This document shows positions 22,899-34,464 of a DNA stretch of 64,000 nt, piece after piece. The translations under genes and the position numbers were made by a program. Positions within the stretch are counted from its first letter, which is position 1. The number at the start of each line of letters is the position of its first letter. Origin of the DNA: Poronia punctata. Taxonomy: Eukaryota; Ascomycota; Sordariomycetes; Xylariales; Xylariaceae. The notes under the pieces were generated by a model, which did no database searches, was not told where the DNA came from, and worked only from the letters and a program-made list of their open reading frames with translations. The DNA lies in assembly GCA_022579005.1 (NCBI GenBank), contig MU401491.1, forward strand, positions 147,506-211,505, given 5' to 3'.

Positions 22899-24318
22899 CA
22901 CTATGTTGACCTTGTGGTATGGCCACAAATAACGAAGGAGTCCTTGGCCGGATAAAACCTTATGACTTAATCATTTGTCTGGAAAGCGCCTGATCGAATG
23001 TAGCCGAGAGTTTGGGCGAGTAGGTAAGTAATTTTACAGTTTTATAAATCTGTGATAAACGTTTGCAGAACAATATAGCGTCAGTATAGGGTCGGTTGAA
23101 AAGGTTGAGGAAGGTTGATTGTTGATATTGCATTCCGCTGCACGGATACTGGTTCGGTGTTTTCAAAAGCAAATTCTCCACCGACACCCGTTTATTCGGT
23201 CCGGTGCAATTCCCCGGATTTCGGTAGTTCATCCCTTGTCACTTAGTCTAACCTTAACTTTAACTACTGCTATGAAATAGAGTAGAGATTATGAAATCCA
23301 AGTAATTCGTACTTTAAATAGGCACATAATAACTCTAGGTTAGGAATACATGAGTATATATTCTAATAGCTGAGCGGAGTGGAAGAGGTTCCTTACCTCT
23401 TACACTTGGTGAGCTAAGTTACTTGCGTATTCAGTACCCGCGCTAGTGATCTAGTGAAAAACGGTAAGAAATAGAGGTGTTATTTGACCTCTATGCTTAT
23501 AATCTCAACGTGACCGACCTAGAAATATACTTCGCAGCTATTATGATGATACATATAGACGAGACGTGTACTGAAGAGATGGACCAAAAGGGTGTACACG
23601 TGCTAGTTTAGGTGTATAAAGCTGTGAAGCTGAAATTCATCTCGTCCTACCATCTCTTGAAATGTACCTACCATGTATACTCGTATACCAAGTCACAAAT
23701 GTAGCTAGGCTGCACTAGAGAAATTGAAGAAAGAATACTAACACTATCATAAAACTATCCAAATCACATAGAATACCTAGTGTAAACGCTCTCTTGGGCT
23801 GTTTATCTGGGCTATATACGTACTTATTGATATTGTGTCTTGTACAATGCGGTTCAGGCATATTGATATGTCAGCTTTACATTCAAAGTCTATCTTAACC
23901 CCGCCATAAAGCCGATACCCCACCATCCCAGACCTGCACGTATGTCCCAGGTACTGCTGCACCTACCTAAAGAAGGACTGTCAGAAGGTCTGAGGTACCT
24001 ACCTCGAGTGGTAAAGTTATGTAGGTGAGCTCGAAGGGCAATCCTGTCCGGAATTTCGGAGCACTACGTACTTGTGTCATCGTCATGTGCTCTTGACCAC
24101 GTTACTCCCTCTTCCAACACCGACCAGGTTGCATTCGGCTGTATACAACACCAACACGTGCGGTACAGGTATACAAAAAAAGTACCTCACCGTTGTCATT
24201 AATTGACCAGGCGGTGTTGCGCAGCCTTTTTCCATCCACAGTCATTCTTCATCGTGCCAAGACCTGATTAGAAGCGGATCACAAATAACGGGGTGACGGT
24301 ACATCCACCTTTGTCATA
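22899..24318. other. Divergent intergenic region, SET gene / WD40 gene
   Basis: About 1.4 kb, AT-rich in its middle part (about 23240-23780). I see no gene. Confidence 0.5.
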
Positions 24319-26486
24319 ATGACCAGCCCAACGCCTCACAACCCTGAGGAGATGGACGAGTCGCATCCGAATCCCTGGCTCGAAGACGACGACGAAAGCG
24401 ATGATGATGATGAGGACTACCATGAAGGCGACGAGCCTAGTGATTCCGAGGGGGACGAATTAACACACCAACTACTTGGACAATTGCTCCAGGAGGAGGA
24501 TGACTACCACGGTATGCTGCGCAGTTTAAGTGATATGACGGCATGATTTCCTAACATGAATTGTACTAGATGCAGAGGGTGAGAGCATGGAGTTCCTTGT
24601 CGAAGTTGGCAGCGACGACGACGATGAAGGTGGGGAAGGTGGAGCTGATGGCGATGCCGCACGGTCAGCTATAGAACGTCGAATTGCCAGCTTGATATCA
24701 GGTATGTATATGTCCAACTAGCCCCAGTGAGCCGCCATGTCATTTTCTAACATGTAGGTTTGTAGACGCCAGTCGCCGTGCTGGATTAATCACGCAACGG
24801 GAGATTCTGAACTTACTACGAGGCCGCAGCCTTGGCTCACTACTAAATGATGATGAAGAAGAGGACTGGGGTTACAGAATACGGAGGCGGAGGCACTTGG
24901 ATCCCAACAGGTTTCCAAAAGTTCCTAGTGATAAGGGAAGGGAGCTGATGAATTCGGGAACATTTGGCGCCAACGACATTTCCTCGCCGCTTAATAAGAA
25001 GAAGCGGCTGGCACGTCGCATCCTAGACCGTGAATTAGGGCTCGGAGATGGTGCATACCGCAGGATGAATCAAGGGGTAATGGCACAAGTGAGTCGGCCT
25101 TTTCGATCAACTAACCGTTCTTCTCTGCTAAATATTTCACAGTCTATGATTCCAAGTACTGAGCCAGAGATGATTATTCATTACCCCGATAATGTCTACT
25201 CTGGGCAGTTCTCGGCAGACGGGAATTTCTTCTACGCCTGCGTCAAGGACTTTCAGGTCCGCATGTACGACACGTCAAACCCGTACAACTGGAGGCATTA
25301 CAAGACGGTTACCTTTCCATTCGGGTCTTGGACGCTGACGGATGCAACCCTGAGCCCGGACAACAAATGGCTGGCATATACTTCTATCCAAAGCAATGTC
25401 TGCCTAGCCCCCACGGACCCGAACGACACAGGCGATCCATATACGTTGAGCCTGACAGAACACGGGAGCCAACGAGCAGGTTACCGCGGGACTTTTGGCA
25501 TCTGGTCTGTTCGCTTTTCTGGCGATGGACGCGAGTTGGTGGCTGGTACCAACGCAAATGCTCTCGTCGTTTACGATATCGAATCGCGGACTGTACTGCA
25601 CCATATCAGAGGGCATGATAACGATGTCAACGCCGTGTGTTTCGCGGACAAATCGTCACCACACATCTTGTACTCGGGCAGTGACGATACGACCATCAAA
25701 GTCTGGGATAGACGAAGCATGGGAGACGGGCGTGAGGCAGGCGCCTTTGTCGGCCACATCGAGGGATTGACGTATATAGACAGCAAAGACGACGGGAGGT
25801 ACTTGCTAAGCAATGGCAAAGACCAAAGCATGAAGCTGTGGGATTTGAAGATGATGTATACATCGGCACAATTCGTCGAGAAGAACCCGAGACAGCACAT
25901 CCCGTATAGCGAATTCGACTATCGGTGGAGCAGATTCGAAGACGACGACTGGTTCCCGCACCCTGACGACAACTCGGTCGTCACCTTCCGCGGCCACACT
26001 GTCCTCCGGACTCTCATTCGCTGCCACTTCTCGCCGCCGAATAGTACAAACTCCCGCTACGTGTATTCCGGATCCCATGATGGGAAGGTCTATATCTGGA
26101 ACATGGATGCCACCCTCGCCGGCACCATTGATGTCAGGGAAGCGACAGCCAAAGAGAAGGCACTTCCCCCGGATTACCGCCCATATTACGTCAGACGCCG
26201 CTTCGGGGGCTGGTCTGCTATTGTCAGAGATGCGAGCTGGCACCCTACTGCGCCCTTCATAGCAGGTAAGTTCCATGTCATGATGTGATATATGACTTGA
26301 GTAGCTATCGGACCCCCAGCTAACGCGAATGTATTAACAGCATCTGCCCTGAGTGGCTGGGATAGCTCGTATGGCACCGTCACATTACACGGCTATAATG
26401 AGGGTAATCAGGACGAGGGCATTCCAGCGATGTGTGCAGGTTACGACGAGACACTGCGTCCAGTGAATGACATTCCGACTATTTGA
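24319..26486 (+). CDS. WD40 protein of the DCAF11/LEC14B family
   Basis: Five exons (24319-24511, 24570-24701, 24766-25088, 25143-26265, 26341-26486) give 638 residues. An acidic N-terminus (EDDDESDDDDEDYHEGD) and a basic patch precede WD40 repeats from about residue 240 to the end, for example YSGSDDTTIKVWDRR, LSNGKDQSMKLWDLK and YSGSHDGKVYIWNM. WDRR in the fourth example fits the WDxR motif of DDB1/CUL4-binding WD proteins. The order of blocks (MIPSTEPEMIIHYPDNVYSG, then YRRFGGWSAIVRDASWHPTA near the end) matches DCAF11/WDR23 and plant LEC14B. It is therefore inferred to be a substrate receptor of a CUL4-DDB1 ubiquitin ligase. The third intron (25089-25142) is 54 nt with no in-frame stop, so retention would keep the frame. 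Confidence 0.85.
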
Positions 26487-27137
26487 GTGTTATAATAGAG
26501 ATTATCAAGCTCTCCGATCTTTACTTCTACCAAGAGTAGCTACTCAACAGGGTCGCAACAACAATAACGACAATGATGATAAAGTTGATTTTGGGCCCGC
26601 TCTAGGTCTAATTAGCTGAGAAGGGCGCCGTATGATTGTTGCGCATTGTAGGGCTTTTTCCTCGAGTGGTTTGCGTCGACTGACGGTTTACTCCGGTCCA
26701 CGTCGGCATATTTATAGGCAACATGACTTTACGATATGGGACGTCCATACAAAACTAGACGCATAGGGTATTGAAAATATATTCGTCCACACCTCGCCAC
26801 GTTGATCGGCCATCTTCTTGAACACATATTTTTGACTCCGCGCATAGTCGCAATGCAATTTTGTACAATGACATAGAAAAAGGTATAGCAATTCGCCTCG
26901 GTGACGTCCAAACCGCCATCTACGTCCCGGCCGCGGTTGTAAGTCATACCCAACGCCCCTTTCGGTTCATCGTCGTGATTAGGTATTAACTCATTCGTAG
27001 GTCGCAGCCTACTTACTGGCTGTCGATAGAGCTTTTAAAAATCGCGCGGTGTTTCTCTTTTATCCCGTGCATGCTTGAAGTTCCCAAGCCGCTCTGGGCC
27101 CCTCAACATCCTCGCACTTCCATAGTGGTGGTCGAAT
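26487..27137. other. Convergent 3' region, WD40 gene / SSS1
   Basis: A 651-bp spacer that should hold the 3' UTRs of both converging genes. Nothing else is apparent. Confidence 0.5.
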
Positions 27138-27513
27138 TTATGCGCCGCCTACTAGGACGTTGTTGACAGGAATGTGAACTAAACGCGTGCGTGTTAGACG
27201 AGGCATTATGCTATAAGGAGAAAACGCGCAATGGTCGTAGATAATTGTTATATGAAGGAACTCGGGTGTACGCACTCAGCTTGACGAGGTAACCAATGGC
27301 GCCCATGACCTGCAATCCCGACATGTTAGCTACGTTTCTCGTCGACGGTTGTTAATGAATGTTGTTAAAACATACCACGAAACCAACGCCGACAGCCTGG
27401 CAGATCTTGATGTATTCGTTGCGATCGGGCTTGGTGCAACGGTTGATGAACTGTGTGCCGTCCTTGACGAAGTCCTTCTGGACATCGAAGAATTCTGTTA
27501 TTTGGTCGGCCAT
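27138..27513 (-). CDS. SSS1: Sec61 gamma / SSS1, ER translocon subunit
   Basis: The small tail-anchored subunit of the Sec61 channel that clamps the translocon together in the ER membrane. Three exons (27513-27376, 27309-27276, 27178-27138) give 70 residues, the standard size. The amphipathic N-terminus FVKDGTQFINRCTKPDRNEY and the hydrophobic tail VGVGFVVMGAIGYLVKLIHI followed by PVNNVLVGGA are unmistakable. Introns of 66 and 97 nt have normal GTATGT and GTGCGT donors. The middle exon is only 34 nt. Confidence 0.95.
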
Positions 27514-29123
27514 TGTGTGTGTTTGTGTATGGATATATGATTTGACGGTAGATTTCAAAAAGGTTGCGGAGACACAAGTCGGAAGGGGTGTTTATGGGTT
27601 AGATTGGACAATCTATGAAGAATGTTGAGGCGATGGGCGAGGAAGAATGTATTGCGATCCGGGGACGAGAACGGGGTGTGCTGTCCAAAGCTGACAGCTA
27701 ACCTAAAACCTAGTGCATTTACAGATACGGCCAGATCTCCCCTGTTCCAATTTCTGGACCTCCAGCTATCGTACTCGTACCTAAGGTAGGTACCCTGTCA
27801 CCTGTCAGCCTGTTACAGGATGCCGGGGAAATTGAAAGTACAGTTTCAGCTGCCAATGAAGAGTAGTGACAACGCCTGTGCCACATTCTCGGTACGTGAG
27901 CCACATCAAAGACCAGTGTACGGTGTCTATGGAGTACTAATTGGAGATATGAACTGGTACTGTACATACGTTGCATTCTAATCGGTGGTGAGCCTCACTG
28001 TCCCCCACTGATTGATTACCGGAAGCCTCCCGCTGAGCCCCTTAAGTGCAATGTTATAGTGGGCCAAGCACTCTGAAGGTAGGAACCTTACCAAAGCAAG
28101 CACTAGTGATAGGCTGAACTTGGCTGGTCCCATCAGTGGGCCACTAACCAGTTCTCCAAAAAGCAAACGTACCTCCATAAAACAAGGCCAGCCTCGATAT
28201 AAAGTTCAGCCCAATTCGAAGCTTCGAACAACTTTGTTCCTTCTAGACAAACCTATCGGTCCATTTCTCTCGACGTTTGTTTGGGCCTGCCACGTCACCG
28301 AAATACAAACTTTCATGACCTTAGTTCAGACACGGAGACGAACGCGTTTGCCCTCGTCCATCGTGCCTTCGACGCTCGTCATCGCTTGCGCGCCCTCTGA
28401 CTTGCTTGTCAATCGAGCTTCCTTGGACGGATTATCACAGCACCTCTTGACGTACCTAACCACCACTTCTGATCGGGAACAGCTTTTCCCGACAACTCGA
28501 GCAACTGCGATAAACAGTACCGCCTAGTCGAAGTGTCATAAAAGACGGTTGGTACCGGATCAGGTCTTGTCCTGCTCCCTCGGGCGACTACTTCTTACCT
28601 AATCCATATCTGAGCATTCTCTCTCTGTATTCTTCACATAACTCTATTTGTGAGCTTCCAAGGGCTATACGGAGCGGAGCAGAACCGGTTCGCGCATATC
28701 TGGGGCTAGTTGACCGAGATTGCGAGCACAGAGCTTCGTCTTGACGTCTGCGTTCATTCAACTATACACTGGCCTGTTAGCTGGGATTTCTTCCACGTTG
28801 TCTCTGACAAACACATACCTTGATTCGAGGGGTAGAGCCAACCCAGCCTATTTAGAGGCAAGTTGTCAACGGTTCAAAGTGTACGTATAATATTATCTGA
28901 CCTGTGAGATATTTTATCCTTCCCGTTTTTTTCTGTCCTTCACTTTTGTCGCCAGGCTGCATTTGTCTTTTTACATGTACTCTTCGGGATGACTGATACG
29001 ATGGAACCAAAGACGCCAGGCACATCCTGTATCTACTCTGAATACATTTGGTTGAAAGATACCAACCGTCCCTCTGATCACATAACACTTGAAGCTCCAT
29101 AGACTCCAATCGTATCTCGCAAG
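27514..29123. other. Divergent intergenic region, SSS1 / RBP35
   Basis: A 1.6-kb spacer. An ORF of 135 codons (28120-28527) shows no motif and is probably chance. A pyrimidine-rich stretch at 28600-28640 may belong to the RBP35 leader. Confidence 0.5.
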
Positions 29124-30319
29124 ATGGCCGACGAGGACTTCGAGATAGACGTCTATGGCGATAGCCACGCCGATGGCGATTCTAAGATTGAGGATGTGAA
29201 CAGCCAATCTTACGATAACAACACGAATATAACAATTGCACACGGTTCGAATCCGCCAGAGCACGAAACCCACGATGCGGGCAACAGCCGCGCCGACCAC
29301 GAAGCTCAAGACCGACGGCCGTCGGATACTCATGGCGACCACGGCGGCCAAACACGACCGCACCAGCAAGGTGTCAAGCGAAAGGGTGACTCGGATGATA
29401 GGCCAGTGGACCCTGGCGCCACGAACTGCCTTCAAATCTCCGATCTGAATTGGTGGACAACCGATGACGATATCCGTGGCTGGGTTGCCCAGGCCTCGTG
29501 TGAGGATGAGCTGAAAGATATCACCTTTAGCGAACACAAGGTCAATGGAAAGAGCAAAGGGTGCGTCGAATAAATATTCCTGTGACATCGGGGATCGTCG
29601 TATTTGCTAACAGTCTGACCAGACAAGCATACCTGGAGTTCTGGTCTCAGCAAGCAGCTACCGCCGCCAAACACCAGATCGAACAAGCCGAGGGCGCGGG
29701 TGTACAGCCCGGCGCGAAGAAGCACACAGTGATCTATTCTAGCCCAACAACCAATCCGTTCCGCACACTACCGAAGGACTCTACCGGTCGAGGCAAAGAT
29801 ATTCCCAGCGCTAGAGGCGGTGCCGCTGGGAACTTCAACGACCGAGGTGGCGGCGGCGGCGGCGGCTTCAGGGGTCGCGGTGGATTTAACGGCCCACGGG
29901 GTGGCTTCAACCGAAACTTCCAGGGTGGTAATATGGGTGGTGGTGGCGGTGGTGGGTTCCACAACAACAACAATATGGGCGGAGGTGGAGGCGGCTTCGG
30001 CGGCGGCGGTGGCGGTTTTGGCTTCAACAATCCCATGGGTCCCGGCGGTAATTTCGGTTTCCGCGGCGGCATGATGGGCGGTAATATGAATCCGGGCATG
30101 CGAGGAGGTGGCATGCGCGGTGGCCGGGGCGGCATGGGCCCTGGTATGAATCCGGGTGTCAACCCGGGTATGAACAACGGAATGATGGGTGGCATGGGTG
30201 GTATGCCCATGCCCATGATGCCCTTCCAGCAACCTCACTTCAACCCGGCATTTTTCGGCGGCAATCAGCAGACGGACTGGCAGAACCCGCACGGAGCTAA
30301 AAGGCCACGGGGAGAGTAG
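29124..30319 (+). CDS. RBP35: RBP35 / CPSF6-like RRM protein with RGG tail
   Basis: Two exons (29124-29560, 29623-30319) give 377 residues. After an acidic N-terminus, an RRM (about residues 100-175) carries [16 protein letters not shown]; the NWWTTD box is the hallmark of the CPSF6/CPSF7 subunits of cleavage factor Im. The C-terminal half is Gly-rich with FRGRGG, GPRGG, MRGG and long GGGGGF runs and ends in KRPRGE, a possible NLS. This layout matches Rbp35 of Magnaporthe oryzae, a filamentous-fungal CFIm68 analogue that partners CFI25 in choosing poly(A) sites. Nuclear mRNA 3'-end processing is therefore inferred. Exon 1 ends at the RNP1 site, and the join reads KSKGQAYLEF, where Gln replaces the usual aromatic residue. 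The 62-nt intron has a GTGCGT donor. Confidence 0.85.
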
Positions 30320-31251
30320 GCAACCTTCTCGTGTTGGACCTCGCACTGAGCTGCACGGTGGAGCCGTGTCACGGCCGACGAAGCAGCAGAATTTACCTGC
30401 TCAGGTGGGACACTGAAGTCTTTGGCTGGTCTTTTTTCTGCTTTTTTACTTGTAGGAGTTTTGTTTCTCTTTTGATTTCACTGTATGGTACAGGGGTTCG
30501 GAAAGGCAATGGAAAGGAAAGGAAAGACCAGAAGAAAGTAATTGGTTGATAATATTCTTTTTCAACCTAAAAAATGTCATGTTATTTTCGCATACGCCCC
30601 CTTTCCAACTTTGCCCTTTCTTTTCATATTTTTTTTTATCATGCTGGATTCGCAAGCGTCTTCTGTCTGCGTCAGGTTCGTGTAGATTACTTAATTGCAT
30701 CTTTGATCTTTCACTCCTTGCATCATCTTCCTCGGGAGGCTGTATCTTTTCGGTGCCTACCTGAGGAAGAGGGATCCGGGCAAAAGATGAAAGGGAAAGT
30801 GGAAATACGATTGGAATGGCATAGATACCAAAAATGAAATTCGATCCGTGTATAAAAAAATATGGTTGGGTTTCTTTCTTTGGAGTCTTATATTTATTTA
30901 TACCTTTGAGAAGTAGTTTGGACTTTGTCATGCCAGTACCTACTTGAAAACTTGTTGAATACAGTTGGCAATCTACATAGTGAATTGTATATAGATACGA
31001 GAGTACAGGAGATAAAAAGACGGTTGTAGATACTCGTCTTGATATACTTTATATTAGAAGATGACCCTCCATCTTGGTATTAATGAGATGTCCGGTCATC
31101 AAGGGGAAGTCGAAGCCCGCACGCGAAATGAGTCGAGAAAATAATAATTACTAGGCAACTTGAATTGTTTGAGTTATCTTGAAACGAAAGGGGTAGATAG
31201 CCGCTGGTCCCATACAATACCGCCGACTATATAATACATACTTAGGTAACG
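30320..31251. other. Convergent 3' region, RBP35 / membrane-protein gene
   Basis: About 0.9 kb between the two stop codons. T-rich runs dominate and no gene is seen. Confidence 0.5.
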
Positions 31252-31680
31252 CTACAACTCCTTCTTAGAAGAAGAAGAAGCGAGGGTCTTGTCAGGTCCA
31301 AACAACCCGAGGAGATAGGCGGTTCGGGTCACGCCTAGGAAAATCTGCATATTTTTCAGTATTTTTGGAGCTACTAGAAAACAGATGTAATGTTTTGCAA
31401 GGAGGGGACGAAGAAGAAGAAGGGAAAGACAGAAAGAATGGGTGGAAAGAGGTTGAGGAGTACACTAGTATCTTACGGTGAATCCTACGTTGCCCCAAGT
31501 CACGGCATTCCAACCCGCTACGTCTACGGCCCTGTCATATCCGAGCCCCTGACAGGTGAGTCCTACGTGGGTTATGTCTGCTATTCTGCTCTCTAGGTTA
31601 GTTGAGCCTTTTTCTTGTTTTTCTTTTTCTCTAACCAAAAAAAGAAAGAAGAAAAGGTTTGTTTCCGTGTTGTGGTTTTT

Positions 31681-31711
<31 letters not shown>

Positions 31712-32412
31712 ATGCCGGGGTGTCATGTCATTGCCAGCGCATTCACGGTAGGAAGAAAATGGATATCAGGGGAGGGAGGGGGAAACAAAGCATGAATTCA
31801 ACAAGGTTAGGTGATAGGTAGGTAGGTATGCGCCTGAATGGAAGACAGAGACAAGACATCAAAGCACCGGTGTGTGAGATAAGGAGAGCTTTTCTGTTCA
31901 ACGAGTCGAGTTGAGTTGAGTGAGAGAGAGAGAGAGAGAGAAGGATGGCCACGTACAACAGGGCGATGAGATAATTCCGCACAACTCTCAATTCCGTCGT
32001 CGTATACAGGACGGCCACGCCGACCAGGAACAACAGGCCATAGGCGTTGCCCAACTGCAACGCGACGAGGCGCGCATTCTCGGATGATGCGACGTTGGCA
32101 CCCGGGCCGTCGTCGATCTGGCTGGCTATGAACCAGTCGGCATCTATCAGGGGTCCTAAACAACCCGCGATACTTTTCAAAGGGAGAGAAGAAGAAGGGG
32201 GGTTTTAGTCAGCTATACTCGTAGGTAGGTACCTAGTAATTTCTAATGAGAAGGAGAAAGGGAAGGGAAGGAACCTCCGGAGCAAAAAATCCCCAAGGTG
32301 AGCCAAGCAGGCAGGTGTGCGCTGGCCGAGATTTCGCTTATACAACTTACAGAGAGATTGGTTCGATGACGGTAAAGACGGTGCGTGGGAATGAGGGGAG
32401 CCGCGACGCCAT
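31252..32412 (-). CDS. Small multi-pass fungal membrane protein (DUF6704-like)
   Basis: Four exons (32412-32351, 32172-31957, 31585-31477, 31344-31252) give 159 residues. It begins MASRLPSFPRTVFTVIEPIS, continues GPLIDADWFIASQIDDGPGA, then has hydrophobic helices around LGNAYGLLFLVGVAVLYTTT, RNYLIALLIADI, NAVTWGNVGFTIFLGVT and YLLGLFGP, and ends in SSSSKKEL. This matches a family of uncharacterised four-helix fungal membrane proteins that I associate with DUF6704; the name is from memory. KKEL at the end is not a standard HDEL/KDEL signal. The second intron (31586-31956, 371 nt) is the longest in the window and holds (GA)10 and (TTC)9 repeats. Confidence 0.75.
31681..31709 (+). repeat. (TTC)9 microsatellite in intron 2 of the membrane-protein gene
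   Basis: Uninterrupted TTC repeat. It is GAA on the coding strand. Confidence 0.95.
31922..31941 (+). repeat. (GA)10 microsatellite near the donor of the same intron
   Basis: Ten GA units, CT on the coding strand, lying about 16 nt inside intron 2 from its donor. Confidence 0.95.
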
Positions 32413-34464
32413 GGTTGTATGTATCGGTTTTTGATAGTTAAAGTATACTCTTTCGGCTTCTAACCCAACCTAGGGTGTGATTTGGTATTTAGGTATCGTG
32501 GTTATGTTGGGTTACTTCGCTGCATACGAGTAGGTAGTAGGTATCAATAAGGAGATTGGGTATCAGGATTTATGATCTATCATTTTTCGCTTGTGAGTAG
32601 GCTACCATTTTGATGTTGGAAGACGCCTCGGCCAAGTTTTGAGGCGCTCCGTCTACCAGTCACAACGCAGACAGGCATTCCCCAACAGAATCTCCTGCAT
32701 GGAATCCCTACATGAAAAGTATTGTGTACATGGTAGCCTTGGAGATTTGACATCTAGGTACAAACTGTGCCGTCTTCTTGCCATAGAACAGAAATTCTCA
32801 AAACATTCATAATGTACAAAGCTAAGGGGCCCGGGAATAACCTTCCGATAATGTCACTTGTAAGCACTTATTTTATTTGTACCTGCTTAGATCCAATATA
32901 TCTACATGTACTCGTACGCACGTACACGTACAAATGACCTTGGATAGCACGGCTGTGCATCTCGCAGTACCTTAGGTAGGTACATGTAAACGTGTGTCGG
33001 GAGTCGGGACTACGCGTAGACCGACACTGACCACCAGAGGCTATGCATTTGGGAATGTTGTTACCTCGCTGGGTAGTGTAGATGTTGATCGGCTCCTGGG
33101 TTGGCGGTTGTTACAGGCAAAGTCCGACGTTGCACCGTCACATGCAGCGACGAATAAGGTACCTCCATCTAGTCTAGCTTAAGTGCATCTGGACCCTCGT
33201 CAACGTCTGCTGCGTCTGCGCCTGCATCTGCATCTCAATTCCGTCAACCAACAGAATAACAAGTGGTCAGTTACTGCGTGCCGCAGAGACGCATTCCTTG
33301 GAAAGCAGAAGGCATTGCAATCTATTATATGCCAGCATATACTTACATAGTATCTGGCATATGTACCATCAGCCGGCCGAAGCACCCCTTTGGCAGGGCA
33401 CTCGCGTGCCTGGTCTCATTACTTACCCATGGTAGGTATACTGCTACCTGCTTTCCGGGGTTACCTCTTACCGTTCCCTGCGCGCCCACCATACCGTGAC
33501 CGCTTCAAATCTTGGGGGTCAGTTACCTTGGAATTGTCACTCCATCTCCGCGTACTTGCGGCAACTTGCCCTTGCATGGCTCTTTCCATCTTTTCCGTTG
33601 TCACTTGTGAGATTTCAATGTCATTTTATTGCCATCTTTATAATTCTCTTGTTATTACTTTCCTTGTTGCAATCACAGCGGTCCCCCAATAATCGGTATT
33701 TTTCGGCCGCCCGGGGTTACTAGGTTAAGCGACTCGCGACTCCTCGGCTGTCTTGCCTCTCGTTCTTGCTACCACGGCATCTTCGAGAAGGAGAAAACCA
33801 CTTGACGCTATCTTGTGTCACCTTGAAGCCTCTGCCACTGTGGACTCAAATTACATACATTGTACCTTTTTATCAGCTCGTCTCAATTGGCTCCCAAGGG
33901 CCCCGTTTTGCTGCCTTCTCTTCGTTGCTGCCTTCTCTGACTGAACAATTCTCCTGCATGGCCTGGTCGATGCTATATTATTGCGTTTCGCAGCAACTGC
34001 TCTTACTTCTGATAGCGAGCGTAGTTTCTCCATCACTCGTGCGCCTTCTGCCGTTATATGAGGAAGGCTCGAACTTGGCTAGGTTAGCTCCGTGGGGTGA
34101 AACATCAAGGTTGCCTGTACCCGCACTTCTAGTCAACTTACGGGCTCGCGACTTAGTCCAACTCACCTTACCCAAACCCCCCAAGTATATATTGACTTAC
34201 ACACTTCTTCGAACAACCCAACTAACGACGGTTGAACGGACTGCCGGAAGCCGGAGATCGGTGTTGCTCCAACCTGCTCCGGCGCGCCTTCCATTATACC
34301 GACTTAATTATACGCCGATGTTGCCCGGAGGCTTCGAAACCGGCTTGATTACATGACCAACTGCCCATATTCCCACATCCTTGCGGCCTCATCCATTCTG
34401 TGCGCTCGTTCGGATAACCGTGGACAGAGGCGTTTTCATACTTGCCTCTGCCTGTTAGTGCAGT
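32413..34464. other. 2-kb divergent intergenic region, membrane protein / Myb gene
   Basis: No gene is supported. The right half (about 33390-34360) stays open for up to 196 codons (33766-34356), without a motif, and probably belongs to a long leader or promoter of the Myb gene. Confidence 0.45.

Noticed and set aside
28120..28527. 135-codon plus-strand ORF upstream of RBP35
   Set aside because: No motif, Ser/Thr/Arg-rich chance composition, and no intron or start context to support it.
29734..30346. Long minus-strand ORFs opposite RBP35
   Set aside because: Poly-Pro and His/Thr/Ala-rich reverse readings of the Gly-rich coding tail.
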